21,019 nucleotides of DNA from PALSA-1336 sp964592725 (GCA_964592725.1 CAZQFQ010000024.1:1-21019), one strand, 5' to 3'. Shown: positions 1 through 7,071, counted from the stretch's first letter. Made by a program: numbers and translations. Notes: generated by a model not told the origin, from the letters alone.

Positions 1-41
1 CTTTGTTAAAGGAATGAAGCCTTAAATTGGTTGCACTTCAG

Positions 42-71
42 TTGCGAATGGAGGGGTGTATCTGCTAAAAT
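42..71 (+). promoter_or_regulatory. Candidate promoter of trxB
   Basis: TTGCGA at 42-47, an 18-nt spacer, then TAAAAT at 66-71 preceded by TG one base upstream (extended -10). This predicts a start near 78 and a leader of about 25 nt with no SD. Hexamer match and spacing are the only evidence. Confidence 0.45.
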
Positions 72-102
72 ATAGAAGTGATCTTAATTGGTCTGTTTTT
101 TT

Positions 103-1032
103 ATGAATAATAAAATCTACAACACAATAATCATCGGTAGCGGGCCGGCCGGGCTGACCGCGGCTTTGTACGCGGCTCGGGCGGAGTTAAAGCCGCTGGT
201 TTTGGCGGGGCTTAAGCCCGGCGGGCAGTTAATGGACACGACGGAAGTGGAAAATTTTCCCGGTTTTCCCGAAGGCATAATGGGCCCCGATTTAATGGAA
301 AATATGATGAAGCAGGTTAAACGGTTTGGCGCGGAAATTTTACAGGAGAATGTTGAGTCGGCCGATTTCAGCCGGCAGCCTTTTCTGGTAAAAACCGACA
401 AAGGCGAATACAAAACCAAAACCGTAATTATTGCCACTGGCGCGGACGCCAATTGGTTAAATTTACCGAGCGAGCAGAAATTGCGAGGTAAGGGAGTGAG
501 CGCCTGCGCGACATGCGACGGATTTTTCTTTAAAGGAAAGGATTTGGCTGTGGCCGGCGGGGGAGACGCGGCAATGGAAGAAGCTATTTTTTTGACTAAA
601 TTTGCGACCAGCGTTACCATTGTGCATCGCCGTCCTGAATTCCGCGCCTCCAAGATTATGCTTAAGCGCGCCCAGGATAACCCAAAAATAAAATTTATTA
701 CCGACGCTACGATTATTGAGGTGCTGGGAGAAAAGTCGGTTGAAGGATTAAAGATAAAGGATAATTTTTCCGGACAAGAAAAGATTTTGCCTGTCCAAGG
801 TTTGTTCGTGGCCATTGGACACACGCCGGCGGCTAAAATTTTTGCCGCGGCCGGAATTGAAACAGATGTTAAAGGCTATATCGTGGTAAAAAATAACACA
901 CGCACCAATATTGAAGGCGTATTTGTTGCCGGCGACGTTAACGATCCGCGCTATCGTCAAGCCGTGTCCGCGGCCGGAATGGGCTGTATGGCCGCGCTGG
1001 ACGTGGAAAAGTGGCTTGCGGAAAAAGAATAA
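103..1032 (+). CDS. trxB: Thioredoxin-disulfide reductase
   Basis: FAD- and NADPH-dependent flavoenzyme that reduces thioredoxin in the cytoplasm. The 309-aa product has the usual family length. It shows the N-terminal FAD-binding GSGPAG (residues 12-17), the redox-active CATC pair (C135 and C138), the NADPH-binding GGGDAA (152-157) followed by an HRR motif, and a C-terminal GVFVAGDV FAD motif. Residue order and spacing match low-molecular-weight TrxB. I chose the ATG at 103 over an in-frame TTG at 88 because the protein then begins right before the FAD-binding strand. No SD is visible. No thioredoxin gene lies next to it in the window. Family assignment is very secure. Confidence 0.97.
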   Translation: MNNKIYNTIIIGSGPAGLTAALYAARAELKPLVLAGLKPGGQLMDTTEVENFPGFPEGIMGPDLMENMMKQVKRFGAEILQENVESADFSRQPFLVKTDKGEYKTKTVIIATGADANWLNLPSEQKLRGKGVSACATCDGFFFKGKDLAVAGGGDAAMEEAIFLTKFATSVTIVHRRPEFRASKIMLKRAQDNPKIKFITDATIIEVLGEKSVEGLKIKDNFSGQEKILPVQGLFVAIGHTPAAKIFAAAGIETDVKGYIVVKNNTRTNIEGVFVAGDVNDPRYRQAVSAAGMGCMAALDVEKWLAEKE

Positions 1033-1050
1033 TGGGTTTTTTAGGCTGTC

Positions 1051-1105
1051 ATCCCGGAATTTTTTGCGCTGATGACAATCACCCGCCGCAAAAAATATCC
1101 GGGAT
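1051..1105. repeat. Intergenic palindromic repeat, GTCATCCCGG type
   Basis: Left arm 1051-1068 (ATCCCGGA, a T-run, GCG) pairs with right arm 1087-1105 (CGC, an A-run, TATCCGGGAT) around an 18-nt loop, with one extra base in the right arm. A second, shorter inverted pair, TGTCATC with GATGACA, lies in the same stretch. It fills most of the gap between trxB and the next gene. It resembles dispersed GTCATCC...GGATCCA palindromes seen between genes in many bacteria. It has no T-tract and is not a typical terminator. Confidence 0.7.
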
Positions 1106-1138
1106 CCAGAACAAAACATTTACAAAGTATTCAATCGG

Positions 1139-1549
1139 ATGATTTTTTCCTGGAAAAGAATTTTTAAAATAGTGGGAATTATAGTTTTAGCCGGCTTGGT
1201 TGCAGCTGGTATTTATTTTTTTGTTACCTGGCGGCCGGTGAAAATCGTTTGGGCGAGCTTAATCTATGACCGGCGGGAAAATTTTGTGGACTGCCAGCAT
1301 TTGCCGTTTTATCCGCAGGTGGAAAAAGCCTTTTTGGCGCATGGGGACATTGTCCAAAAAGTCAGGCAAATTCCGGGAGTAGAAAATTTTTATTTTGTTA
1401 AAATTGAGTGCAAAATTTATGACGGCGGAACCACATTTCTTAAAGGACAGGGGGAACTTGAATATAAAAAACGTTCGGCCAAAAACAGCGCGGAAAAAAT
1501 AATCGGGAATAACTTTTTTGGCATCCCATACCGCGGTTATCCGGATTAA
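1139..1549 (+). CDS. Hypothetical protein with one N-terminal membrane anchor
   Basis: 136 residues. A short basic start is followed by a hydrophobic segment at about residues 9-29, so the rest (about 105 residues) probably faces outside the membrane. The soluble part is a mixed alpha/beta sequence ending in a conserved-looking NNFFGIPYRGYP stretch. I do not recognise the family. It is the first gene of a tight plus-strand cluster: the riboflavin kinase starts 4 nt after its stop, so the two are probably co-transcribed. No SD is visible before the ATG. A link to flavin or amino-acid metabolism is suggested only by position. Confidence 0.75.
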   Translation: MIFSWKRIFKIVGIIVLAGLVAAGIYFFVTWRPVKIVWASLIYDRRENFVDCQHLPFYPQVEKAFLAHGDIVQKVRQIPGVENFYFVKIECKIYDGGTTFLKGQGELEYKKRSAKNSAEKIIGNNFFGIPYRGYPD

Positions 1550-1553
1550 ATTT

Positions 1554-2006
1554 ATGGTAACAATTGTTGGCAGGGTAATTTACGGCAAGAAATACGGCAG
1601 GAAGCTGGGTTTTCCGACCGCGAATTTGGATAGGAGGGATTACGTCAGACGGAAATTAAAAATCAAGCTCGGAATTTATGCCGGTTATGCCGTCATCGGT
1701 GAAAAAACAACCTTTCCCCGGCCCTCCCCCCACCACTTCGGCTATGCTCAGGGTGACCCTGAGTTAGACCGAATGGGTCAGGAGGGGAGGGAGCACGAAC
1801 GGAAAGCCGCTATTGTCATAGGGCCTATTGATAACCGCGGCTTGCCGAAAATAGAAGCTCATCTTTTAAATTTTAAGGGCAACCTTTACGGGAAAAAAGT
1901 TATTTTGTCTTTGGGGAAATACATCCGTTCCTTCAGGGAATTCAAGAATGAGGGAGAATTAAAAAAACAAATTCAAAAAGACATTGCCATTATAGTAAAA
2001 TTATGA
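1554..2006 (+). CDS. ribF: Riboflavin kinase (stand-alone RibF kinase domain) with an internal palindromic insert
   Basis: Phosphorylates riboflavin to FMN. The signature is clear: GRKLGFPTAN at residues 15-24 (Mg-ATP site), GIYAGYAVI at 40-48, and IEAHLLNFKGNLYGK with the catalytic Glu at 101. The usual bacterial RibF also has an N-terminal FMN adenylyltransferase domain, which is absent here, so FAD would have to come from another enzyme or be imported. Residues about 52-82 do not belong to the fold; they are encoded by a palindromic element inserted in frame, and without them the protein would be about 120 aa, normal for a kinase domain. Start chosen at ATG 1554, 4 nt after the previous stop; an upstream in-frame TTG at 1518 lies inside the preceding gene. 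It overlaps the next gene by 4 nt (ATGA). Confidence 0.9.
   Translation: MVTIVGRVIYGKKYGRKLGFPTANLDRRDYVRRKLKIKLGIYAGYAVIGEKTTFPRPSPHHFGYAQGDPELDRMGQEGREHERKAAIVIGPIDNRGLPKIEAHLLNFKGNLYGKKVILSLGKYIRSFREFKNEGELKKQIQKDIAIIVKL
1722..1791. repeat. Palindromic element inserted in frame inside ribF
   Basis: Outer arms CCCTCCCC (1722-1729) and GGGGAGGG (1784-1791); middle arms TTCGG and CCGAA; inner arms CTCAGGGT and ACCCTGAG around a single G. Read on the minus strand, the core is CACCCTGAGCATAGCCGAAG, close to the dispersed GTCACCCTGAGCGTAGCCGAAG repeat found in many bacteria. CTTTCC to the left and GGAAAG to the right may extend it. It is read through without a stop and adds about 30 residues to the riboflavin kinase. 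Confidence 0.8.
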
Positions 2007-3121
2007 AACTGCAACCGTTTAAACTTGAACGATATTTTGCCAAATATGAGTTTACGGCCAAATATCTACTTTCCAGTTCGGATTGTGACGGTTTGTCACA
2101 AAATGAAGTTTTGGGTATGGCGGATAAGGGAAGCAAAAAGCTTTGGGATAATTTAAAATTAGGATATACTGAATCACTCGGATTGCCTTTGCTTAGAGAT
2201 GAAGTGGTCAAGCTTTACAAAGGTATTAACTCTGAAGAAGTGCTGGTCGTAGTCCCGGAAGAAGGAATTTTACTTGCTTTAAATTCTATTTTGAAAAAAA
2301 ACGATCATGTAATTTGCACTTTTCCCGGATACCAATCCCTTTATGAGATAGCGGAAGGCAAGGGTTGTGAAGTTACAAAATGGCAGCCGGATGAACAGCG
2401 CGGCTGGAAATTTGACGCTGGTTTTTTAGAAAAAAACATTAAGTCAGCAACAAAGCTTTTGGTGATAAATTTTCCCCATAACCCAACTGGGTACTTGCCT
2501 AGCAGGGAAGACTTTTGGAAAATTTTAGAAATTGCAAAAAAACATAATCTTTATATTTTTTCCGACGAAATGTACCGCTACTTGGAATATAGCGAGCAGG
2601 ACAGGTTACCATCTGCTTGCGAAGTTTATGATAAGGCTGTGACGCTGTTTGGCATGTCAAAAACGTTCGGTTTGGCAGGCGCGCGAATTGGATGGCTGGT
2701 GACCAAAAACCGGGAGCTGTTTGAAAAAATGGCAATCTTTAAAGATTACACTACTATTTGCAGCAGCGCGCCCAGTGAGATATTGTCTTTAATTGTTTTG
2801 AAGAATAAAGAAAAAATAATTAAGCGGCATCTGGATAAAATTAAGGCGAATCTTAATTTGCTGGACGACTTTTTTATTAGATTCGGCAATTTATTTTCCT
2901 GGGTCAGGCCAAAGGCGGGAACCATAGCTTTTCCAAAATTGATTTTTTCGCAAAGCTCTTTTGATTTTTGTCAGGGGGCGGTAAAAGACGGAGGTATTAT
3001 GGTTTTGCCTTCAACGGTTTATGATTTTGATGACAAACATTTTCGGCTGGGTTTTGGCAGAGAGAATATGCCGGAAGCATTATTGAAATTCGAGGAATAT
3101 ATTAAATCTAAAAAGTTATAA
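2003..3121 (+). CDS. PLP-dependent aminotransferase, class I/II (fold type I)
   Basis: Transfers amino groups between an amino acid and a 2-oxo acid, using pyridoxal phosphate in the cytoplasm. The 372-aa protein has the full set of fold-type-I landmarks: NPTG with Asn160, the SDEMYR segment with Asp188 contacting the pyridine nitrogen, the Schiff-base Lys220 in SKTFGLAGARIGW, and a C-terminal FRLGFGR with Arg348 for the substrate carboxylate. The substrate cannot be told from sequence. Its ATG overlaps the ribF stop (ATGA), and the EamA transporter starts 1 nt after its own stop, which points to translational coupling and perhaps to a shared role in amino-acid conversion and transport. No frameshift or missing catalytic residue is seen. 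Confidence 0.92.
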   Translation: MKLQPFKLERYFAKYEFTAKYLLSSSDCDGLSQNEVLGMADKGSKKLWDNLKLGYTESLGLPLLRDEVVKLYKGINSEEVLVVVPEEGILLALNSILKKNDHVICTFPGYQSLYEIAEGKGCEVTKWQPDEQRGWKFDAGFLEKNIKSATKLLVINFPHNPTGYLPSREDFWKILEIAKKHNLYIFSDEMYRYLEYSEQDRLPSACEVYDKAVTLFGMSKTFGLAGARIGWLVTKNRELFEKMAIFKDYTTICSSAPSEILSLIVLKNKEKIIKRHLDKIKANLNLLDDFFIRFGNLFSWVRPKAGTIAFPKLIFSQSSFDFCQGAVKDGGIMVLPSTVYDFDDKHFRLGFGRENMPEALLKFEEYIKSKKL

Positions 3122-3122
3122 G

Positions 3123-4076
3123 ATGGAAGAAGCACCAAATAAGAAAAAAGGCCCGCTGATAGTATTTTTGTCTTCATTAATGTGGTCGGGCGACACGCCA
3201 TTTAGGGAGCCGCTTTTGCTTGGAGGCCTGTCCGTCCCATTTGTCGGGTTTTTGGAACATTTGTTAAATACAATTGTCAGTTTGCCCGGCCTGGTGGCCA
3301 AGCGCGCAGGATTTAAAAAACTGACATTCAAGCAATGGATTGGGTTGTTTTATATTGGGGCAGGGGCATCTGCTTTTGGCGCTTTGCTTTACGTTGAAGC
3401 CGCGGTGGCGATGAATTATAATTTTACAGTGGCCGCGCTGCTCCAAAAACTCCAGCCAATTTTTGCCATCAGCTTGGCCGTTATTTTTTTAAAAGAAAAA
3501 TTATCGCCAAAATTTTGGCTGTTCGCGTTGCCGGCTCTGCTCGGCGCTTATTTGGTAACATTCGGCTTGGCCAGTCCGGCAAGGCTTTGGAGCACGGGCG
3601 GACATTTAAGCCTTTTGGGGCCGGCGCTGGCCGTGGGCGCGGCGATTTTGTGGGCCGGCGGCACAGTGGTCGGGCGCTCTCTGCTTTTTGGCCTGGATGT
3701 CCAGCTGGTTAACGGCATGCGCTTTGTTTTTGGTTTTATTTTTTTGGCGGCCTATGTCGCGATTTTTTATCATTTTCAGTTCGGCCAAATGACGCCGTTT
3801 TTTTGGCGCAACGTAACTATAATAGCCTTGGTAACGGGTTTTTTTTCATTATGGCTGTATTATTACGGCCTTCGTTTCACCAAAGCCTCGGTTGCAACTT
3901 TAATGGAGCTGGGATATCCTTTGGCTTTGACAATAGTAAACTGGAAGTTTTTGGGCATCACCCTTAATGTATGGCAAATTGCCGGCGCTTTAATTTTGTT
4001 GGCCTCGGTAACCGCTTTAGTGCTAACGAGCGGCAGTGTGAGCCAGCCGGTTTTAGATGAGCAAAAGGGGGTTTGA
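3123..4076 (+). CDS. EamA/DMT-family transporter
   Basis: Integral membrane protein of 317 aa with about ten hydrophobic segments in two tandem EamA halves (roughly residues 10-150 and 165-305). Each half carries the family's typical end: LQPIFAISLAVIFLKEKLS in the first and LGYPLALTIVNWKFLG followed by WQIAGALILLASV in the second. Members export or exchange amino acids, nucleobases or other small metabolites; the substrate here is unknown. It starts 1 nt after the aminotransferase stop and ends the cluster, so it may move that enzyme's substrate or product. The first part is rich in Gly and Pro, but the helix pattern is intact. Confidence 0.88.
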   Translation: MEEAPNKKKGPLIVFLSSLMWSGDTPFREPLLLGGLSVPFVGFLEHLLNTIVSLPGLVAKRAGFKKLTFKQWIGLFYIGAGASAFGALLYVEAAVAMNYNFTVAALLQKLQPIFAISLAVIFLKEKLSPKFWLFALPALLGAYLVTFGLASPARLWSTGGHLSLLGPALAVGAAILWAGGTVVGRSLLFGLDVQLVNGMRFVFGFIFLAAYVAIFYHFQFGQMTPFFWRNVTIIALVTGFFSLWLYYYGLRFTKASVATLMELGYPLALTIVNWKFLGITLNVWQIAGALILLASVTALVLTSGSVSQPVLDEQKGV

Positions 4077-4078
4077 GG

Positions 4079-4170
4079 CTGTCTTTACTAACTACGAATT
4101 GGTACTAATATACTGATTCTAGATAATTGGCATTAGTATATTGGTAAAGATTAGTAGTTAGAAAATACAG
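4079..4170. repeat. Mirrored heptamer palindrome, diverged copy, before gdhA
   Basis: Inverted repeat of 92 nt. The left arm has TACTAAC (4086), TACGAAT (4093), TACTAAT (4103) and TACTGAT (4111). The right arm has the reverse-complement equivalents ending at 4163, 4156, 4146 and 4138. Start-to-start spacing is 7-10-8 on both sides. The same kind of array, with better-kept heptamers, occurs three times at 11252-12330. The gdhA promoter candidate lies inside it. Confidence 0.7.
4099..4127 (+). promoter_or_regulatory. Candidate promoter of gdhA
   Basis: TTGGTA at 4099-4104, a 17-nt spacer and GATAAT at 4122-4127. The -35 sits in the left arm of the heptamer palindrome and the -10 near its centre, so a protein bound to the heptamers would compete with RNA polymerase. 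Confidence 0.45.
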
Positions 4171-4213
4171 GGAGAATAACTAAAAATTTAAAATAATTAG
4201 CTAATGATAAATT

Positions 4214-5440
4214 ATGCAAATAAATCCTTTTGAGACGGCCAAGGCCCAGCTGGAGCTGGCCGCAGAAACGGCAAAATTGGATAAAAATAAAATTGAGCGG
4301 TTAAAATACCCGGACCGTTACGTGGAAGTTTCCATTCCGGTAAAAATGGACAGCGGGGAGCAAAAAATTTTTACCGGTTTTAGGAGCCAACATAATAACG
4401 CGCGTGGCCCGTACAAAGGCGGCATACGTTATCATCAGGATGTAAATCTTGATGAAGTCCGGGCATTAAGTTTTTGGATGTCGTTTAAAAATGCCGTGGT
4501 CAATGTGCCGTTTGGCGGCGGCAAAGGCGGGATAATCGTAAACCCCAAGGAATTATCGGCCGGCGAGCTGGAGCGCTTGAGCCGCGGTTTTGTGCAAAAA
4601 ATTTATCCGATAATCGGCCCGGAAACGGACGTGCCGGCGCCCGATGTAAATACCACCGGACAAATTATGGGCTGGATGCTGGATGAATACCAAAAATGTT
4701 CCGGCAATAAATCCATGGCCACGTTTACCGGGAAATCTTTGGACAACGGCGGGAGCCAGGGCCGCGAAGAAGCCACGGGTTTTGGCGGCGTATACGTGTT
4801 TGAAGAAGTTATAAAAAGCAAAGCGGTGAATTTGGCAAAAGATTCCAGCATCGCCATCCAGGGTTTCGGCAACGTGTCCACATTTTTTGCGAAAAAAGCT
4901 TTTGAGTCAGGTTATAAAATTGTGGCTTTATCGGATTCCCAAGGCGGCATTTATAATTCCGATGGTTTGGATTTGGATAAAGTTTTTGTCCATAAAAAAT
5001 CCACGGGCGCGCTCAAAGATTTTGCAGGCGCAAAAAATATCAGCAACTCCGAGTTATTGGAATTGCCAGTTGATGTATTGGTTCCCGCGGCCCTGGAAAA
5101 TGTTTTAACCGGCGACAACGCGGCCAAAATAAAAGCCAAACTCATCGTGGAAATGGCTAACGGACCTACGACGCCCGGCGCTGACATGGTTTTTGCTTCA
5201 AAAAATATCGCGGTCATCCCCGACATCTTAGCCAACAGCGGCGGCGTATGCACCAGCTACTATGAGTGGTATCAAAACATGAATAATGAAAGCTGGAGCA
5301 GGGAGCAGGTTCTGGAAAAACTATCAGCCCAAATCAAACAGGCGTTTGCCGATGTCTTAGAACAAAAAAATAAATACAATTGCACCTTTAGAACCGCGGC
5401 CTACATTTTAGCCGCGCAGAGGATAATTGAAAAGATGTAG
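4214..5440 (+). CDS. gdhA: Glutamate dehydrogenase (Glu/Leu/Phe/Val dehydrogenase family)
   Basis: Catalyses the reversible oxidative deamination of glutamate to 2-oxoglutarate and ammonia with NAD(P). The 408 residues fit the hexameric class. Visible landmarks are GPYKGGIRYH with substrate-binding Lys68, the catalytic Lys104 inside PFGGGKGGI (matching the family active-site pattern), PAPDVNT with Asp144, and the Rossmann GFGNV at 217-221. The C-terminal half carries ILANSGGV and a family-typical helical end. Cofactor preference and a glutamate-versus-leucine preference cannot be settled by eye. It stands alone, with a promoter in the upstream palindrome and a terminator 50 nt downstream. No SD precedes the ATG. 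Confidence 0.94.
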   Translation: MQINPFETAKAQLELAAETAKLDKNKIERLKYPDRYVEVSIPVKMDSGEQKIFTGFRSQHNNARGPYKGGIRYHQDVNLDEVRALSFWMSFKNAVVNVPFGGGKGGIIVNPKELSAGELERLSRGFVQKIYPIIGPETDVPAPDVNTTGQIMGWMLDEYQKCSGNKSMATFTGKSLDNGGSQGREEATGFGGVYVFEEVIKSKAVNLAKDSSIAIQGFGNVSTFFAKKAFESGYKIVALSDSQGGIYNSDGLDLDKVFVHKKSTGALKDFAGAKNISNSELLELPVDVLVPAALENVLTGDNAAKIKAKLIVEMANGPTTPGADMVFASKNIAVIPDILANSGGVCTSYYEWYQNMNNESWSREQVLEKLSAQIKQAFADVLEQKNKYNCTFRTAAYILAAQRIIEKM

Positions 5441-5478
5441 TCGCGGAACAACGCGGAACTTAACGCTGAAAAACGCGG
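5441..5478 (+). repeat. CGCGGA micro-repeat directly after the gdhA stop
   Basis: Short iterations of (A)ACGCGGA(A) start right behind the stop codon: CGCGGAAC, AACGCGGAAC, TTAACGCTGAA, AAACGCGGAA. Similar CGGAT-based runs follow the stop codons of the surface-protein gene (9799-9836) and ychF (13381-13428, minus strand). Function unknown. Confidence 0.55.
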
Positions 5479-5524
5479 AAAAAAAAAGAAAGGGTTGCGG
5501 CGCCGTGTTGGCCGCAACCCTTTT
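5478..5524. terminator. Bidirectional intrinsic terminator between gdhA and the small-peptide operon
   Basis: Perfect 10-bp stem GGGTTGCGGC (5492-5501) and GCCGCAACCC (5511-5520) with a 9-nt loop. TTTT follows on the plus strand. An A-rich run at 5478-5491 becomes a long T-tract on the minus strand, so it should stop the minus-strand operon especially well. Confidence 0.9.
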
Positions 5525-5531
5525 GTTGTCG

Positions 5532-5678
5532 CTACTTGAATATCGCGTCGCCGATGGCGAGGAGGACGCCGGTGAAAATCAGCATCCCGATAGCCAAGGC
5601 GAACATCACCAAGTCGTCTTTCCAGTTGGAATCACCCGGACCAAATCCTTTTGGAAAGCCCGCTCCAAATGGTGGCAT
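5532..5678 (-). CDS. Small membrane peptide, 48 aa (third gene of a three-peptide operon)
   Basis: The ATG at 5678 follows an AAGGAGG SD with 5 nt between, which fixes start and frame. A Gly/Phe/Pro-rich N-terminus (FGAGFPKGFGPG) is followed by one hydrophobic helix at about residues 22-42 and the end GDAIFK. No known family is recognised. It resembles the 53-aa peptide two genes upstream: an FG-rich start, one helix and a C-terminal IFK, so the two may be paralogues. The strong terminator begins 12 nt after its stop. Membrane location is inferred from hydrophobicity. Holin-like, toxin-like and regulatory roles are all possible and none is shown. Confidence 0.8.
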   Translation of the reverse strand: MPPFGAGFPKGFGPGDSNWKDDLVMFALAIGMLIFTGVLLAIGDAIFK

Positions 5679-5723
5679 TGGTTCCTCCTTTCGATATAGC
5701 ATTATTGGATAGGCAGCGGGAGA

Positions 5724-5876
5724 TTACCAAAATACGATTTTGACATACTCCCACAACGTCTTTGCCTCAGCCCGGTCTTTGGGTTGCCCTATTCGGACAC
5801 AGCGCCGCCACATATAGTACTGAATCCACATAACGGTGACTAAACCGAGCAGAATTCCGTCGATGATAGTTTTCAT
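5724..5876 (-). CDS. Small membrane peptide, 50 aa (second gene of the operon)
   Basis: Start ATG at 5876 behind AAAGGAGG with a short spacer. The hydrophobic helix is at residues about 4-24 and ends in an aromatic and Met-rich patch (WIQYYMW), followed by an Arg pair. The remaining ~25 residues are charged and would lie in the cytoplasm by the positive-inside rule. The architecture differs from the flanking peptides, with the helix first and the soluble tail last, so it is not an obvious duplicate of them. It lies 13 nt after the 53-aa gene and 45 nt before the 48-aa gene. No family recognised. Confidence 0.8.
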   Translation of the reverse strand: MKTIIDGILLGLVTVMWIQYYMWRRCVRIGQPKDRAEAKTLWEYVKIVFW

Positions 5877-5889
5877 GTACCCTCCTTTG

Positions 5890-6051
5890 TTACTTGAAGA
5901 TTTTTTCGATGAACTCGCAGATGGTTAGACCAACATACAAGATGCCAAAGGCGAGAACCATAATTAGGATCTTAAAGACTATATCCAATAAAAATCCTAA
6001 CCAGCCGTCACTAAAAGATTGTTTTCCAAAATATGGGCCAAAGTAGATCAT
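5890..6051 (-). CDS. Small membrane peptide, 53 aa (first gene of the operon)
   Basis: Start ATG at 6051 after AAAGGAGG. An FG-rich N-terminus (MIYFGPYFGKQSFSDGW) precedes a long hydrophobic stretch at about residues 18-46, and the peptide ends EFIEKIFK. It is the promoter-proximal gene of the three-peptide transcript, with the predicted start about 20 nt before the ATG. The likeness to the 48-aa peptide (FG-rich head, helix, IFK tail) suggests duplication. The divergent TrmB-like gene is its only functional clue: the regulator may control this operon. I do not recognise a family. Confidence 0.8.
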   Translation of the reverse strand: MIYFGPYFGKQSFSDGWLGFLLDIVFKILIMVLAFGILYVGLTICEFIEKIFK

Positions 6052-6076
6052 AAAGCCTCCTTTAAGCTAACCGGTC

Positions 6077-6105
6077 AATATACTATAGCGTTGACTTTTG
6101 TTCAA
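6077..6105 (-). promoter_or_regulatory. Promoter of the small-peptide operon
   Basis: On the minus strand: TTGAAC (6105-6100), a 17-nt spacer, TATATT (6082-6077). Near-consensus. Its spacer contains the -35 of the opposite promoter. Confidence 0.75.
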
Positions 6106-6119
6106 TAATTTTGTATACT
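6091..6119 (+). promoter_or_regulatory. Promoter of the TrmB-like regulator gene
   Basis: TTGACT (6091-6096), a 17-nt spacer, TATACT (6114-6119), near-consensus. Its spacer contains the -35 of the minus-strand promoter at 6100-6105, so the two promoters overlap by 15 bp and cannot both hold RNA polymerase. The predicted start is near 6126, giving a leader of about 60 nt. Confidence 0.75.
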
Positions 6120-6187
6120 AATATTAGAAATTATCAAAATAGCCTTATTTTAAGGGTAAAATCATCATTAATTTGTTGTCGGAAAAT

Positions 6188-6937
6188 ATGTACGAAAAGA
6201 TGTTAACAAAAGCCGGGCTGGACGAAAAACAGGCCAAAGTATATTTGGCTTGTTTGGAATTGGGCAAGGCTAAGGCTCCGGAAATCGCACGCAAGGCGGA
6301 ACTAAAGCGAACCACGACTTATGGAATTTTGGATGAATTAACGGGTTTGGGGCTGGTCAGTTTTCAGCAGAGCGGGAAAATTAAATGGTTTAAGCCCGCC
6401 GATCCGCTGGCGCTTTCTGATATGCTGGCGGATAATCAAAAAATTATTCAAGGCGCTTTGCCGGAACTGCGGAATATGTTTGCCAACCGGCAAATTTTTC
6501 CAACCGTGCAATTGTTTGAAGGGCGGGAAGGCATTAAACGGATTTACGAAGACACTTTAAAATGCCAAAGCAAAAAAATCCAGCAGATTGTAAAGGTTAA
6601 AGATTTTATAGACTTCCCGGGCGGCGATTTTTCCAGACAATATATCCGGCGGCGCGCGGAAAAGGGGATTGTTGCTTACGCGCTTCATCCGGCATCCGGT
6701 GATATCCACGATAAACAATACGGCGAAGAGAGCCAACAATGGAAAAGGTATGTGCGTTATTTGCCGCCGGATTTTTTTTATGCCTCTATGATTATGCTTT
6801 ACGATCACAAAGTCGCGATGATGTCTACAAAGTCTGAAAATTTCGGTTTTATTATAGAGAGCAAGGAATTTTCCGCGGCTTTAAAAATACAATTTGAATT
6901 TATGTGGAAATTGGGGACCAAACAGCCGCAAGAATAG
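6188..6937 (+). CDS. TrmB-family transcriptional regulator
   Basis: DNA-binding regulator of 249 aa from ATG 6188; an in-frame TTG at 6173 would add five residues. The N-terminal ~70 residues form the TrmB-type winged helix: LTKAGLDEKQAKVYLACLEL, then a recognition region around ELKRTTTYGILDELTGLGLV, and a wing with GKIKWFKPADP. A short linker helix (about 75-100) leads to a C-terminal domain starting near FPTVQLFEGREGIKRIYED, the likely effector-sensing part, which ends in an aromatic/charged helix. Archaeal TrmB proteins sense sugars; bacterial relatives with this C-terminal type have unknown ligands. It is divergent from the small-peptide operon with interlocked promoters, a layout typical of a local regulator. 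Confidence 0.88.
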   Translation: MYEKMLTKAGLDEKQAKVYLACLELGKAKAPEIARKAELKRTTTYGILDELTGLGLVSFQQSGKIKWFKPADPLALSDMLADNQKIIQGALPELRNMFANRQIFPTVQLFEGREGIKRIYEDTLKCQSKKIQQIVKVKDFIDFPGGDFSRQYIRRRAEKGIVAYALHPASGDIHDKQYGEESQQWKRYVRYLPPDFFYASMIMLYDHKVAMMSTKSENFGFIIESKEFSAALKIQFEFMWKLGTKQPQE

Positions 6938-7002
6938 GAATTTTTACATAAATTTGGCATAAAAAAACAATTACCTTATAAATAAAACTAAAAATAAATA
7001 TA

Positions 7003-7030
7003 TTGACAAAAAGCCTAAATAGGATAATAC
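7003..7030 (+). promoter_or_regulatory. Promoter of the repeat surface protein gene
   Basis: Consensus TTGACA at 7003-7008, a 16-nt spacer, TAATAC at 7025-7030. The predicted leader is about 35 nt, AT-rich and without SD. Confidence 0.65.
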
Positions 7031-7071
7031 TATAAAGTCCAGTATTAATAAATTAATTAACATTTCGACAT

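Noticed and set aside
88..102. TTG start of trxB at 88
   Set aside because: Adds five residues not expected before the FAD-binding strand; ATG 103 is better.
117..824. A 235-codon open frame opposite trxB
   Set aside because: Antisense shadow of a well-supported gene; no SD, promoter or recognisable motif.
5427..5699. A plus-strand frame of 90 codons after gdhA
   Set aside because: It runs through the terminator and is antisense to the SD-equipped 48-aa peptide.
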